In this document: positions 24,265 to 33,240 of the stretch, in pieces
Layout: every line of letters starts with the position of its first letter
Position numbering within the stretch: the stretch's first letter is position 1
DNA from: Streptomyces sp. TLI_171
Lineage (GTDB): Bacteria > Actinomycetota > Actinomycetes > Streptomycetales > Streptomycetaceae
DNA: 64,000 nucleotides
Direction: 5' to 3'
Assembly: GCF_003610255.1 (NCBI RefSeq)
Contig: NZ_RAPS01000001.1
Location: 434,001-498,000, forward strand
Translations under genes and position numbers: made by a program
The notes under the pieces: model-generated
The model's database searches: none
Told to the model about the DNA's origin: nothing
Seen by the model: the letters and a program-made list of their open reading frames with translations, nothing else

Positions 24265-25589
24265 GCACCCGCACCGGTCTCGGCCCCGCCGCCCCGGCGA
24301 CGCCTGATGCCGTCAACTCCACCGCCGGCAAGGCGAGTTCCTCGCGCGGGCGGCGCCGGGGGCTGCGCCGGATCGCCGCGGTCGCGATGGTCGCGGGGCC
24401 CGGGCTGGTGGCGGCCAACGCGGGCAACGACGCGGCGGGCATCGCCACCTACGCGTCGGCGGGCTCCCAGTTCACCTACGGCACGCTGTTCTTCATGGTG
24501 CTGGTGACCGTCGCGCTGGTGATGGTCCAGGAGATGGCGGTGCGGCTCGGCGCGCACACCGGCAAGGGGCTCGGCGCGCTGATCCGCGAGCAGTTCAGCC
24601 TGCGGCTGACCGCGCTGGCGGTCGGCTGCCTGCTGCTGGCCAACACCGGCCTGGTGGTGAGCGAGTTCGCCGGGATCGGGGCGGCGTTCGAGCTGCTGGG
24701 CGTCCCGAAGTGGGCGGTCGTCCCGCCGGCTGCCGCGCTGCTCTGGGCCCTGGTGCTGTTCGGCTCGTACCGCTGGGCGGAGCGGATCTTCCTGGTGATG
24801 TCGCTGGCGTTCTTCTCCTATCCGATCGCCATGGTCCTCGGCCACCCGCACTGGGGCGAGGTCGGCCGGAACCTGGCCGTCCCGCACCTGCGGCCCTCCA
24901 GCGACTTCGTGCTGCTCGCCGTGGCGCTGATCGGAACCACCGTCAGCCCCTACATGCAGTTCTACGCCGCTGCCGGGGTGGTGGACCGCGGCGCGAAGCC
25001 GGAGGAGTACAAGCTGATCCGGGCGGACGCCGTGCTCGGCGCGGTGTTCGCCTGCGTGATCAGCCTGACCATCATCATCGCCACCGCCTCGGCGATCGGC
25101 GGTTCCGGTCCGCTGCAGTCCGCCGCGGAGGCGGCCCGCGCGCTGGAGCCCGTCGCCGGGCCCGGCGCAGAGCTGCTGTTCGCCTTCGGGCTGCTCGGCG
25201 CCTCCGCGCTGGCCGGGGCAGTGGTGCCGCTGTCGGCGAGCTACGCGATCGGCGAAGCGGCCGGGGTGGAGCGCTCGGTCTCCCGCCGGTTCCGCGACGC
25301 TCCGCTGTTCCTGGGCGTGTTCACCGCGCAGATCGCGCTGGGCGCGATCGTGGCGCTCACCCCGGTGGACGTCATCCAGCTGCTGATCGGCACCCAGGTG
25401 CTGCAGGGGTTGATCAGCCCGATCGTGCTGGTGTACCTGCTGGTGCTCACCAACCGCCGCTCGCTGCTCGGCGCCGCCGCCAACGGCCCGCGCTACCGGA
25501 TCGCCGCGACCGCGGTGGTGGTCGGGGTGGCGCTGATGTCCACCGTGCTGCTGGTGCAGACCATCCTCGGCTGGCTGGGCCTGGCCTGA
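24261..25589 (+). CDS. Nramp-family metal transporter with non-classical metal motifs
   Basis: 442 residues, about 11 membrane segments starting near residue 36. The family feature GPGLVAANAGNDAAG is in TM1, but the classical DPGN metal-binding motif reads AGND. In TM6 the classical MPH is replaced by VSPYMQF. Classical Nramps carry Mn2+/Fe2+ with protons; variants without DPGN and MPH include Mg2+- and Al3+-type members. Together with the MgtE-like partner, Mg2+ or another ion is possible. Start ATG 24261 overlaps the previous stop (ATGA), so both are coupled. Confidence 0.9.
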   Translation: MSTRTGLGPAAPATPDAVNSTAGKASSSRGRRRGLRRIAAVAMVAGPGLVAANAGNDAAGIATYASAGSQFTYGTLFFMVLVTVALVMVQEMAVRLGAHTGKGLGALIREQFSLRLTALAVGCLLLANTGLVVSEFAGIGAAFELLGVPKWAVVPPAAALLWALVLFGSYRWAERIFLVMSLAFFSYPIAMVLGHPHWGEVGRNLAVPHLRPSSDFVLLAVALIGTTVSPYMQFYAAAGVVDRGAKPEEYKLIRADAVLGAVFACVISLTIIIATASAIGGSGPLQSAAEAARALEPVAGPGAELLFAFGLLGASALAGAVVPLSASYAIGEAAGVERSVSRRFRDAPLFLGVFTAQIALGAIVALTPVDVIQLLIGTQVLQGLISPIVLVYLLVLTNRRSLLGAAANGPRYRIAATAVVVGVALMSTVLLVQTILGWLGLA

Positions 25590-25698
25590 CCCGATCACTC
25601 GCACGCGTTCCCTCCCTCCGCCGGGGCGCCGACCTCCCTCGGCGCCCCGGGCGCAAATCCGGTTGTCTCCCGGCAGCCGCCCTGCCAGGCTGCCTGTC

Positions 25699-26013
25699 AT
25701 GTCCGTTCACGAACCGCCGGCCACCCTTGCCGCGTTCTTCACCGATGGCCGCCTGACGTCGATCCCGCGCAGGCCGGCCCGCCGCACCGCCCTGCTGGAG
25801 CATCTGGCGCAGTCCCTCTTCGACGCCGACCGCTCGTACACCGAGCGCGAGGTCAACGAGGCGCTGCTCACCGTCCATTCGGACACCTCGATGCTGCGCC
25901 GCTACCTGATCGAGGCCCACCTGCTGACCCGCACCCGGGACGGGTCGAGCTACCGGCGGGCCGCCGAACCGTCCGCCGAGGGCGGGGGCGGCGCTCAGCC
26001 GCCCGCCGCGTAG
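25699..26013 (+). CDS. DUF2087 domain protein
   Basis: 104 residues. The core (FFTDGRLTSIPRRPARRTA and YTEREVNEALLTVH and RRYLIEAHLLTRTRDGSSYRR) is the winged-helix-like DUF2087, often found alone or fused to MarR/ArsR domains, so a nucleic-acid role is likely but unproven. Only weak ribosome-site sequence precedes ATG 25699. Its 3' end overlaps the 3' end of the convergent serine hydrolase by 19 bases. Confidence 0.85.
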   Translation: MSVHEPPATLAAFFTDGRLTSIPRRPARRTALLEHLAQSLFDADRSYTEREVNEALLTVHSDTSMLRRYLIEAHLLTRTRDGSSYRRAAEPSAEGGGGAQPPAA

Positions 26014-27140
26014 CGCCAGAACTCGCGCATCAGCGGCGGCGGGCTCGGGCTCGTCATCTCCCGCTGGGTGAGCAGGACCGTCACCAGGCCGGTCGACGGG
26101 ACCAGGTGGGCCGCCGTGCCGGTGCCGCCGACCCAGCCGTAGCGGCCGGGGACGTTCCACGGCTCGCGCGCCGTGAGGTCCACCGAGCCGCCGTAGCCCC
26201 AGCCCTGCCCCTCCAGGAAGACCTCGGCGTCGGCCCGTTGTCGCTCCGTCAGGTGATCGGTCGTCATCAGCCGCACCGACTCCTCGGCGAGCACCCGCCG
26301 CCCGTCCTCGGCGCGGCCGCCGGCGCGCAGCATCCGAAGGAACGCCGCGACGTCGCCCAGCGTGGACACCAGGCCGCCGGCCCCGGACGGGAACGCCGGT
26401 GGCCGGGCCCACTGGCCGTCCGGCGGGTCGATGACGGCGAGCGTGCCGTCGGGTCGCGGCTGGTACAGCGGGCTCAGACGGTCGGCCTGGCCCGGTGCGG
26501 CGCCGAATCCGGTGTCGGCCATGCCGAGCGGGGCGAACAGCCGCTCCGCGAGCAGCTCGTCGAACGGCCGGCCGGCCGCCCGGGCGGCCAGCACCCCTTG
26601 GAGGTCGGAGCTGGTGTTGTACAGCCAGCCCGCGCCGGGTTGGTGGAGCAGCGGGACCTGCGCCAGCGCCGCCACCCACTCGTCCGGCGGGGCCACCGTC
26701 TGCGGCTGCGGCGGCCCCTGTTTCAGGCGCTCGGCGAGCAGGCCCACGGCGGGCAGCGAGAAGTCCGACGGGAAGCCGTGGCCGGACCGGGACTCCAGCA
26801 CGTCCCGTACCTTGAGCGGCCGTTCGAGCGGGACGGTGTCCGTCACCGGCGCCCCGGGGGTGCGCACCACGCGCAGCTCGGCGAGTTCGGGAAGCCAGCG
26901 TTCGACCGGGTCGTCGAGCCCGAGGAGTCCGTCCTCGACGAGGCGGAGCACCAGCGCGGCCGTCATCGGTTTGCCGATCGAGGCGATCCGCACCAGCGAC
27001 GCCGGGGTCAGCTCGCCGGCGGCGGCCGTCTCGACCTGCCCGTCCCGGGCGACCAGGGCGACCGCCCCGGGCACCGCACCCTCCGCCACCCAGCGCTCCA
27101 GCAGCGCGCGCAGCCCGCCCTGCTCACGAAGTTCACGCAT
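25995..27140 (-). CDS. Beta-lactamase-family serine hydrolase
   Basis: 381 residues, no signal peptide, so cytoplasmic. The class-C-like motifs are ASIGKPMT (SxxK, nucleophile Ser and general base Lys), YNTSSD (YxN) and GWVGGTGT near the end (replaces the KTG box). The family covers esterases, carboxypeptidases and true beta-lactamases; the reaction cannot be assigned. The start is ATG 27140, seven bases after AAGGGG; ATG 27146 lies too close to that site. Confidence 0.87.
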   Translation of the reverse strand: MRELREQGGLRALLERWVAEGAVPGAVALVARDGQVETAAAGELTPASLVRIASIGKPMTAALVLRLVEDGLLGLDDPVERWLPELAELRVVRTPGAPVTDTVPLERPLKVRDVLESRSGHGFPSDFSLPAVGLLAERLKQGPPQPQTVAPPDEWVAALAQVPLLHQPGAGWLYNTSSDLQGVLAARAAGRPFDELLAERLFAPLGMADTGFGAAPGQADRLSPLYQPRPDGTLAVIDPPDGQWARPPAFPSGAGGLVSTLGDVAAFLRMLRAGGRAEDGRRVLAEESVRLMTTDHLTERQRADAEVFLEGQGWGYGGSVDLTAREPWNVPGRYGWVGGTGTAAHLVPSTGLVTVLLTQREMTSPSPPPLMREFWRYAAGG

Positions 27141-27248
27141 CGTCATCCCCTTCCGCCTCCGGTGCGCCGCCCGCGCCTTCCGGAGCATCCGCACCTGCTG
27201 TCACCTGCTGATCCGGAGTGTGCCCACTCACCCGGCCCGATCCCCTGA

Positions 27249-27324
27249 CGATCGGCTACTCCTGAGGAGACGATCGGTTGACACTCCGTCAGCCGATCGG
27301 TCGACCCTCCCGTCCACCGATCGG
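27249..27324. promoter_or_regulatory. Array of four CGATCGG sites
   Basis: CGATCGG occurs at 27249, 27271, 27294 and 27318, i.e. at spacings of 22, 23 and 24 bases (about two helix turns). The array sits in the 299-base divergent region between a serine hydrolase (minus) and a DHFR-like gene (plus). CGATCG is self-complementary, so dimeric protein binding side by side on one helix face is plausible. The remainder of the region holds no gene. Confidence 0.5.
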
Positions 27325-27439
27325 AGCGAACCACGGCGCGCGCCACTCGAATGGCCCGCCTCCGCCGCAATGTCGCTGCCGCCGAGTAGCGTGACGGCCG
27401 TCATCACCCGACGACCGCCGCGTGCCCCGGGAGGCGCCG

Positions 27440-28000
27440 ATGTCCGACCTGGTCCTGATGATGAACGTGTCGATCGACGGGTACTTCGAGGGCCCGGGCG
27501 GAGACCTGGGGTGGCAGCTGGTCGACGACGAGCTGCACGAGCACTTCAACCGCCGCCTGGCGGCGGCGAGCGGGTTCCTGGACGGCCGGGTCACCTACGA
27601 GTTGATGGCCGGGTTCTGGCCGACCGCGGACCAGGACCCGGCCGCCTCCCCGGTCGTCGCCGAGTTCGCCCGGATCTGGCGCGAGATGCCGAAGACGGTG
27701 TACTCCCGCACCCTCCAGCACGCGGAGTGGAACACCACGATCGTCCGCAGCGTCGAGAAGGAGGAGATCATCGCGCGCAAGGCCGCGGCCCCGTCCGGCC
27801 TGGTGGTCGGCGGCGCCGGCCTCGCCGCCGAACTCCGCCGACTGGACCTGCTCGACGAGTACAGCATCTACGTCCACCCGGTGGTGCTGGGCCGCGGCCG
27901 CCCGCTGTTCGAGCCGTCCGACGACCGCACCGACCTGGTGCTGGCCGAGACCCGCACCTTCGAGAACGGGGTCGCACTGCTGCGCTACCTGCGCCGCTGA
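27440..28000 (+). CDS. Dihydrofolate-reductase-family (RibD C-like) protein
   Basis: 186 residues. MMNVSIDGYFEGPGGDLGW, the GRVTYELMAGFWP region and VVGGAGLAAELRRLDLLDEY are typical of the RibD C-terminal/YwjB-type reductases, a large NADPH-dependent group whose substrates are mostly unknown; it is not the housekeeping FolA. ATG 27440 has GGGAGG nine bases upstream; an in-frame GTG at 27422 lies before that site. Confidence 0.9.
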   Translation: MSDLVLMMNVSIDGYFEGPGGDLGWQLVDDELHEHFNRRLAAASGFLDGRVTYELMAGFWPTADQDPAASPVVAEFARIWREMPKTVYSRTLQHAEWNTTIVRSVEKEEIIARKAAAPSGLVVGGAGLAAELRRLDLLDEYSIYVHPVVLGRGRPLFEPSDDRTDLVLAETRTFENGVALLRYLRR

Positions 28001-28036
28001 CGGCCCGGCCCCGCCGGCCCGCGGTCGGGTGCCGCG

Positions 28037-29725
28037 TCACGGCGACCCCGCACCGGCGCTCCCGCCGCCCGCCCCGCCGGCCGGGGAGGCCGGGGAGGCC
28101 GGCGATGCCGGAGCCGACCCGGGGCCCGGGGAGGCCGGTGAACCGGACGGACCCGAGGAGCCGCCGGAAGGCTTCCCGGAGGACGGCGCCGACGAGGACC
28201 CGCCGGACGGCGTGCCCGACCCGGTCTTCCCGGAGGACGAGCCCGACCCGGAGGCGCTCGGCGACGCCGAGCCGTCCGAGCCGCCCCCGCCGACCGGGCG
28301 GCCGAACTGATGGCCCGTCTGGTCGACCAGCACGATCTCCGTCACGGGCGCGGGCGCGGGCTGCACCGTCACCACCCCGTCCGGGTTGAACGACGACCAG
28401 GCGGCGCCCGAGTACGCCCCGCCCGTACCGTTCGGCGGCAGCAGCGGGTTGCCGCAGGCGCAGCGCACCCTGGGCACGCCCTGGCTGTCCACCAGCACGG
28501 CCGTCCCGGACTGCAGGACCGCCTGGTACGGGTTCGCCTGCCCGTTGGTGAAGCCGTGGTTGGTGACCCGGGTGTCCTGGCGCAGCACCACGGGGGTGAG
28601 GCCGTGCAGGTAGGAGTCGATCTGCGAGCTGTCGATGCCTTCGACGCCGGCCCAGGCCTTCGCCTTGTCGCTGTTGCCGGTCAGGTACGCGGAGAGTTTG
28701 GGCACGTCGCAGCTGGCCACGTCGCGCGTTCCGCCGTACAGGCCGGGCTGCCCGCCGTTGACGGTGCCGCCCGAGGCGGACGGGCTGCCGGCCGTCGGCG
28801 CGGAGGCGCTGCCCCCGGCGGCCGGCGCGGAGGTGCGCGGCGAGGGGCTGGCGGGCGCGGCGGCGTTGGCCACCGACCCGGTGAACGGCGCCTGGCCCTC
28901 GGCGGCGACCGGCTGCAGGGCCACGTTCTGGGTTCCGCCACCACCGCCGCCACCGCCGCCCGAGCCGCCGCCGAGCACCACGCCGAGGGCGACGCCGAGT
29001 CCGACCACCACGGCCGCCGCTCCCAGCACCGGACCCTTCCGCCACCACGGCTTCCCGCCGCCCGAACCGCCGCCCGCCGCGGTCACCCGCCCACCGGAGG
29101 ACGGCGGCCCCCCCGTTCCGCCGGAGGACGACGCCAGGCTCGCCCCACCGCTCGGCGGCGGCGCGCCGGACCCGGCCCCGGTCCCCGGCTCGCTGGGCGT
29201 CCGCGCCCCGCCCGCCGACAGCGGCCCGGACGGCGGGCCCGAGGGCTCCACCCCGCCAGGGCCGGACGGCGACGCAGCAGCCGCGCCCGCACCGAGCGCC
29301 CCGGTGGACGGCGGAACCACCTCGGTGGGCCGCCGCCCGCCCGACGGACCGTCACGCCCGGTTCCAGGACCGCTCCGCTGCGCATCCGGTGCCTTCGGCG
29401 CGGACCCCGCCACCTCGGTCGGATGCCCGGCCGGAGCCGGAGGCTCGACCGCCTCGGTCGGCTGCGCCATCGCCCCGGGCTTCACCACCTCCGTCGGCTG
29501 CGGCACCGCACCCGGTGCGACCACCTCCGTGGGTGGTCCGGCCGGGTCGGGCGGGACAGCGCCGGGCCGGACGACCTCGGTCGGCGGCCCGGCCGGGTTG
29601 TCGGTCTGCTCGGTCGGCGGCCCGGCCGTGCGTTCGGTCTGCTCCGTCGGCCGGTGGGCGGGCGGGGCACCGTCGTTCTCGTTCTCCGGTTCTTCGGGTT
29701 GCCGAGGTGTCGGCTGCTCAGCCAC
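28037..29725 (-). CDS. DUF6777 single-pass membrane protein with PTE-V repeats
   Basis: 562 residues. The cytosolic N-terminus (1 to about 225) is Pro/Gly-rich and carries eight PTE units (Thr at about 27, 38, 49, 66, 78, 90, 103 and 134), mostly PTEVV. A basic stretch (PWWRKGP) precedes one membrane segment (about 230-250). Outside follow a poly-Gly tract, a Ser/Ala linker, a folded domain with paired Cys (ASCDVPKL and RVRCACGNPLLPPNG) fitting DUF6777, and a Ser/Gly/Pro tail with SPASPASPA. Regular Thr with Val at +2/+3 suggests kinase acceptor or FHA-ligand sites. GTG 29725 follows GGGAGG. Confidence 0.8.
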   Translation of the reverse strand: MAEQPTPRQPEEPENENDGAPPAHRPTEQTERTAGPPTEQTDNPAGPPTEVVRPGAVPPDPAGPPTEVVAPGAVPQPTEVVKPGAMAQPTEAVEPPAPAGHPTEVAGSAPKAPDAQRSGPGTGRDGPSGGRRPTEVVPPSTGALGAGAAAASPSGPGGVEPSGPPSGPLSAGGARTPSEPGTGAGSGAPPPSGGASLASSSGGTGGPPSSGGRVTAAGGGSGGGKPWWRKGPVLGAAAVVVGLGVALGVVLGGGSGGGGGGGGGTQNVALQPVAAEGQAPFTGSVANAAAPASPSPRTSAPAAGGSASAPTAGSPSASGGTVNGGQPGLYGGTRDVASCDVPKLSAYLTGNSDKAKAWAGVEGIDSSQIDSYLHGLTPVVLRQDTRVTNHGFTNGQANPYQAVLQSGTAVLVDSQGVPRVRCACGNPLLPPNGTGGAYSGAAWSSFNPDGVVTVQPAPAPVTEIVLVDQTGHQFGRPVGGGGSDGSASPSASGSGSSSGKTGSGTPSGGSSSAPSSGKPSGGSSGPSGSPASPGPGSAPASPASPASPAGGAGGGSAGAGSP

Positions 29726-29915
29726 GGGACTGCCTCCCGGTCGGACTCCCCCGAGACCACACTGCGCATCCCCATTGTCCGCCCGGTCTCCGACGCCCGC
29801 CGCCCAACGCCGGATCGGCGCGCCGTCAGCGGTGCACGGCCGGGGGCAACTCGCCGTCCGCTGCCGCCTGTCGGAAGCTGGAGGAGTGCCGTGGGGGGCT
29901 CCGTCGGAAGAGCCG

Positions 29916-31244
29916 GTGAACCGCATGCTTGATGCTGCAGGAGCTGCTGGGCCTGCTGAACCTGCTGGAGCCGGGAGTCGAAGGAACCCCTCGGCCTGGC
30001 TGTCCGTCCTGCTGTCCGGGCTGCTCACCACGGTCGGGGCGCTGGCGGCGATGGCGGCCGTGGCGGCGCTGGGCCTGTGGCTGGCGCGCGCGGGCGAGTT
30101 GCCGGGCGGCGGGTTCGGATCGGTGCTGGCGGCGACGCTGCTGATGGCGCTGGGGGTGCCGGTGCAGCTCGACGGGAGCGCGGCGTTCGTGGCGACCGCG
30201 CAGGGCGGGATCACCGCGGTGCCGCTGTCGGTGACGCTGGTGGGCGCGCTGGTCGCGGCGTACCTGTTCCTGCGTCCGCTGCGTCGGCACGCGGTGGTGT
30301 CGGGGGGCGCGCTGCTGGCCCGGGCGCTGGCGTTCGCGGGGTGCTGGACGGTCGCGGTGCTGCTGCTCTGTGCGGCGGCGCGGCACAGTTTCACGGTGCC
30401 GACGGGCGATCCGCTGATCGACGAGTTCGGCGGGGCGATCGGGGCGGCGCCGGTGGTGGGGTTCCGGGCGGACCCGGGTCCTGCGATCGGGTGGGGGCTG
30501 CTGTGGGTGGCGGTGGTGGTGCTGCTGGCGCTGGCGGCCTCCCGCCGGGCCCCGCTGCCGACCCGGCTGGTGGGCCTGCACCGCACCCTGCGGCCGACGG
30601 TGCACGCGGTGCTGGCGCTGCTGCTGGTGTACGTGCTGCTGGCGCTGGTCGGCGCGGTGGTGGCGATGGTGACGGGCAGTGACCCGCGCGCGACGCTGGC
30701 ACTGGTGTGTCTGGGTCTGCCGAACCTGGCCTGGCTGGCGCTCGGGGTGGGCCTGGGCGGGTCCTGGCACGGCCACGTCTCGGACTCGCTGGGGCTGCCG
30801 TTCCCGCGGCCGCTGGCGGACGTGCTGCGGTCGGGGAGCGACGTGACGCTGAACCTGGGCGCGCTGGCGGAGCACAGCGGCTGGGCGTGGCTGCTGCTGC
30901 CGTTGGCGGCGCTGCTGGTGCTGGCGGCGGGGGTGGCCGCCGCGCTCCGGTCGCGGCCGTCGCCGCTCTGGCAGTCGGCGGCGCGGTTCGCGGTGGTGCT
31001 GGCGCTGGCCGTGCTGGCGGTCGGCGTGCTGACCCGGATCTCGGCGGTGGTCGGCCTGTCGCTGCTGGGCCTGGGCGAGCAGGGGTCGGCCGCGCTGGAG
31101 CCGGACCTCTGGACGGTGGTGCCGGTCGCGGCCGGCTGGGGCGCGCTCGCGGGGCTGCTGGGCGCTCTGGTGGCCCGGCGCGGGCGCGCAGCGGACGCGG
31201 AGGTCCCGCCCGGGGGTGACCCGGGCGGGACCGGAGGGCCGTGA
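29916..31244 (+). CDS. Streptophobe family membrane protein
   Basis: 442 residues with about 11-12 hydrophobic segments (for example WLSVLLSGLLTTVGALAAMA, VAAYLFLRPLRRHAVV and TVHAVLALLLVYVLLALVGA). It fits the actinomycete-specific streptophobe family, whose function is unknown. It is divergent from the DUF6777 gene across about 190 bases, a pairing that may share control. GTG 29916 is chosen, with GGAAG six bases upstream; ATG 29925 is the alternative. The open frame upstream runs antisense over DUF6777 and is not coding. Confidence 0.82.
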   Translation: MNRMLDAAGAAGPAEPAGAGSRRNPSAWLSVLLSGLLTTVGALAAMAAVAALGLWLARAGELPGGGFGSVLAATLLMALGVPVQLDGSAAFVATAQGGITAVPLSVTLVGALVAAYLFLRPLRRHAVVSGGALLARALAFAGCWTVAVLLLCAAARHSFTVPTGDPLIDEFGGAIGAAPVVGFRADPGPAIGWGLLWVAVVVLLALAASRRAPLPTRLVGLHRTLRPTVHAVLALLLVYVLLALVGAVVAMVTGSDPRATLALVCLGLPNLAWLALGVGLGGSWHGHVSDSLGLPFPRPLADVLRSGSDVTLNLGALAEHSGWAWLLLPLAALLVLAAGVAAALRSRPSPLWQSAARFAVVLALAVLAVGVLTRISAVVGLSLLGLGEQGSAALEPDLWTVVPVAAGWGALAGLLGALVARRGRAADAEVPPGGDPGGTGGP

Positions 31245-31251
31245 CGGGTCG

Positions 31252-33105
31252 TCAGCCCTCGATGCGGTGCTGGGTCCAGAAGGAGGTGAGGTCGACGGTC
31301 GTCGCGGCCTGCGCGGCGGCCTTGAACTCGGCGGTGGTGGAGATCCCGTACCAGTGGGCGGCCGCGTAGTCGTGCAGCAGCTTGGTCATCGCGGTGTCGC
31401 CGATGGTGCGGCGCAGGTCGTGCAGGGCGCACTTGCCGTAGCCGTAGATGACCGTCGAGTAGCGGGAGGAGTTGGCGTCCCAGTAGGCCATCGAGTTGGT
31501 GATCTTCTCGGCGGATGACGCCCAGGAGGTGCTGTTCCAGCAGTTGGTGCCGGTCTTGCCCTGGGCGAGGTCGGTGGCGTAGTCGGTGAACGCCTCGTCC
31601 AGCCAGGGGCTGGTGTACTCGTCGTCGCCGACGATGCCGTACCACCACTGGTGGCCGATCTCGTGGGTGAGCGCGGTGGTGGAGACCAGGTCGAGGACGA
31701 AGCCGGGGTACTCCATGCCGCCGAACCAGAAGTTGTTGTCGATCACGGCGTCGAGTTCGCCGTAGGGGTAGGCGCCGAAGCGTCCGGCGTGCGAGTCGAC
31801 GGCGGACTTGGCGGTGGTCAGCATGGACTGGGAGTCGCTGGAGCTGATGCCGCTGACCGAGTAGACGTTGATCGCGGTGCCTGCCGTCGAGGTGCCGGAG
31901 ATCTTGCTGAACGGTCCGGCGGCCCAGGCGAACTCGCGGACGTTGTGCGCGGTGGCGGTGGTGACGGTCCGTCCGCTGCTGCCGGCGGTGTCGACGGAGG
32001 TGCCGGTGGCGGGGACCAGCAGACCCGTCGGGTGGTCCAGTGTCACCGTGTAGTCGGAGGCGAGGGTGTAGAAGGACTCGCCGTTGTTGGTGTACGGGTC
32101 GAGGTGCCAGCCGGCCGCGTCGCGCACCGCGAGGACGGGCAGCGCGTTGCCGATGAAGCTGAACGACCCGTCGCGGCCGAACCGGTCGGCGCCGGAGGGG
32201 ACGGCGACGGACAGGTCGAAGCCGATGCTGCCGGCCTGGCCCTGGGCGAGCGCGGCGGGCAGGGTGACCTTCAGCGCGGTGCAGTTGACGCTGAGTGCGC
32301 CCGCGGTGCCGCCGGTCAGGTTGCTGACGGTGACCGGGGTGGTGGGGCAGCTGCCGTGGTAGTTGTCCCAGAGCCGGAGGTACACCTCGGTCAGCGGGGT
32401 TGCCGAGGGGTTGGTGAAGCCGATGCTCTGGTGGCCGGTCCAGGTGGCGCCGGTGGTGTCACTGGTCAGGTTGACGGTGTATCCGGTCGGCGCGGGCGTC
32501 CGGGTGGCGTCGGTGGTGGGGGGCGGGGTGGTGCCGCCGCCGGTGACGTCGAGGGCGACGTCGTCGAGCACGAAGCTGGTCTGCAGGCTGGCGTCCTCGA
32601 CGCCGCTGAAGGCGAGGGTGACGGTCTGTCCGGCGAACGCGGACACGTCGAAGGTCTTCTTCAGGTACCCGGTGGCCGCGTCCCGGTTGGAGTACGTGGC
32701 CAGGGTGGTGGAGCCGATCTTCGCGGTCAGCTTGTCGTACGCCGTCGTGGTGCTGGTCTCGGCGGTGTCCACGTGCAGCCAGAAGCTCAGGGTGGCGGCA
32801 CAGCCGGCCGGCAGGGTGACGGACTGCGACAGGGTGTCGGTGTGCGCCGACCCGTAGCCGTTCAGCCAGGCGAAGGAGGTCCCGCCGTGCGCGCTCTGCC
32901 CGCCGCCGCTGGTGATCACGCCGCTGGACGAGGTCCAGGGCGAGGTCCCGGACTCGAATCCGCCGTTCGCCACCACCTGCGCCGGTGTGCACGCCGCGGT
33001 CGCGGCCTGCGCGGAGGGGGCGGTCGCGATGCCGGCCGCGACGAGCACGGTGGTGCCCAGGACGGCGGCGGCACGGGTGGCGAGGACGCGGAGTCTGTTG
33101 CTCAT
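31252..33105 (-). CDS. Secreted M1-family metallopeptidase
   Basis: 617 residues. A signal peptide (to about residue 35, ..PSAQA/ATAAC) is followed by a jelly-roll, CBM-like domain (about 38-187, VVANGGFESGTSPWTSS). The M1 fold then spans about 205-617. Zinc motif HEIGHQWW (HExxH, near residue 480) with the third ligand Glu in PWLDEAFTDY 18 residues on, and FGGMEYPG in place of the GAMEN exopeptidase motif. It should be an exported aminopeptidase or related endopeptidase. ATG 33105 follows AGAGGAG. Confidence 0.92.
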   Translation of the reverse strand: MSNRLRVLATRAAAVLGTTVLVAAGIATAPSAQAATAACTPAQVVANGGFESGTSPWTSSSGVITSGGGQSAHGGTSFAWLNGYGSAHTDTLSQSVTLPAGCAATLSFWLHVDTAETSTTTAYDKLTAKIGSTTLATYSNRDAATGYLKKTFDVSAFAGQTVTLAFSGVEDASLQTSFVLDDVALDVTGGGTTPPPTTDATRTPAPTGYTVNLTSDTTGATWTGHQSIGFTNPSATPLTEVYLRLWDNYHGSCPTTPVTVSNLTGGTAGALSVNCTALKVTLPAALAQGQAGSIGFDLSVAVPSGADRFGRDGSFSFIGNALPVLAVRDAAGWHLDPYTNNGESFYTLASDYTVTLDHPTGLLVPATGTSVDTAGSSGRTVTTATAHNVREFAWAAGPFSKISGTSTAGTAINVYSVSGISSSDSQSMLTTAKSAVDSHAGRFGAYPYGELDAVIDNNFWFGGMEYPGFVLDLVSTTALTHEIGHQWWYGIVGDDEYTSPWLDEAFTDYATDLAQGKTGTNCWNSTSWASSAEKITNSMAYWDANSSRYSTVIYGYGKCALHDLRRTIGDTAMTKLLHDYAAAHWYGISTTAEFKAAAQAATTVDLTSFWTQHRIEG

Positions 33106-33240
33106 CAGTGCTCCTCTCGGTCGCCAGGGTCTGTGGGGGCCCTGGCCGAGGGGCAGACTGCCAGCAAACATCCGGTATTGAAAGGTGCATGCCACTGATC
33201 GTTACGCTCGCCCCCGCCTCGTCACACCGCTGAAACACCG

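Noticed and set aside
28635..29915. Upstream extension of the streptophobe gene over DUF6777
   Set aside because: The membrane protein starts naturally at GTG 29916; the extension is antisense to a gene with its own ribosome site.
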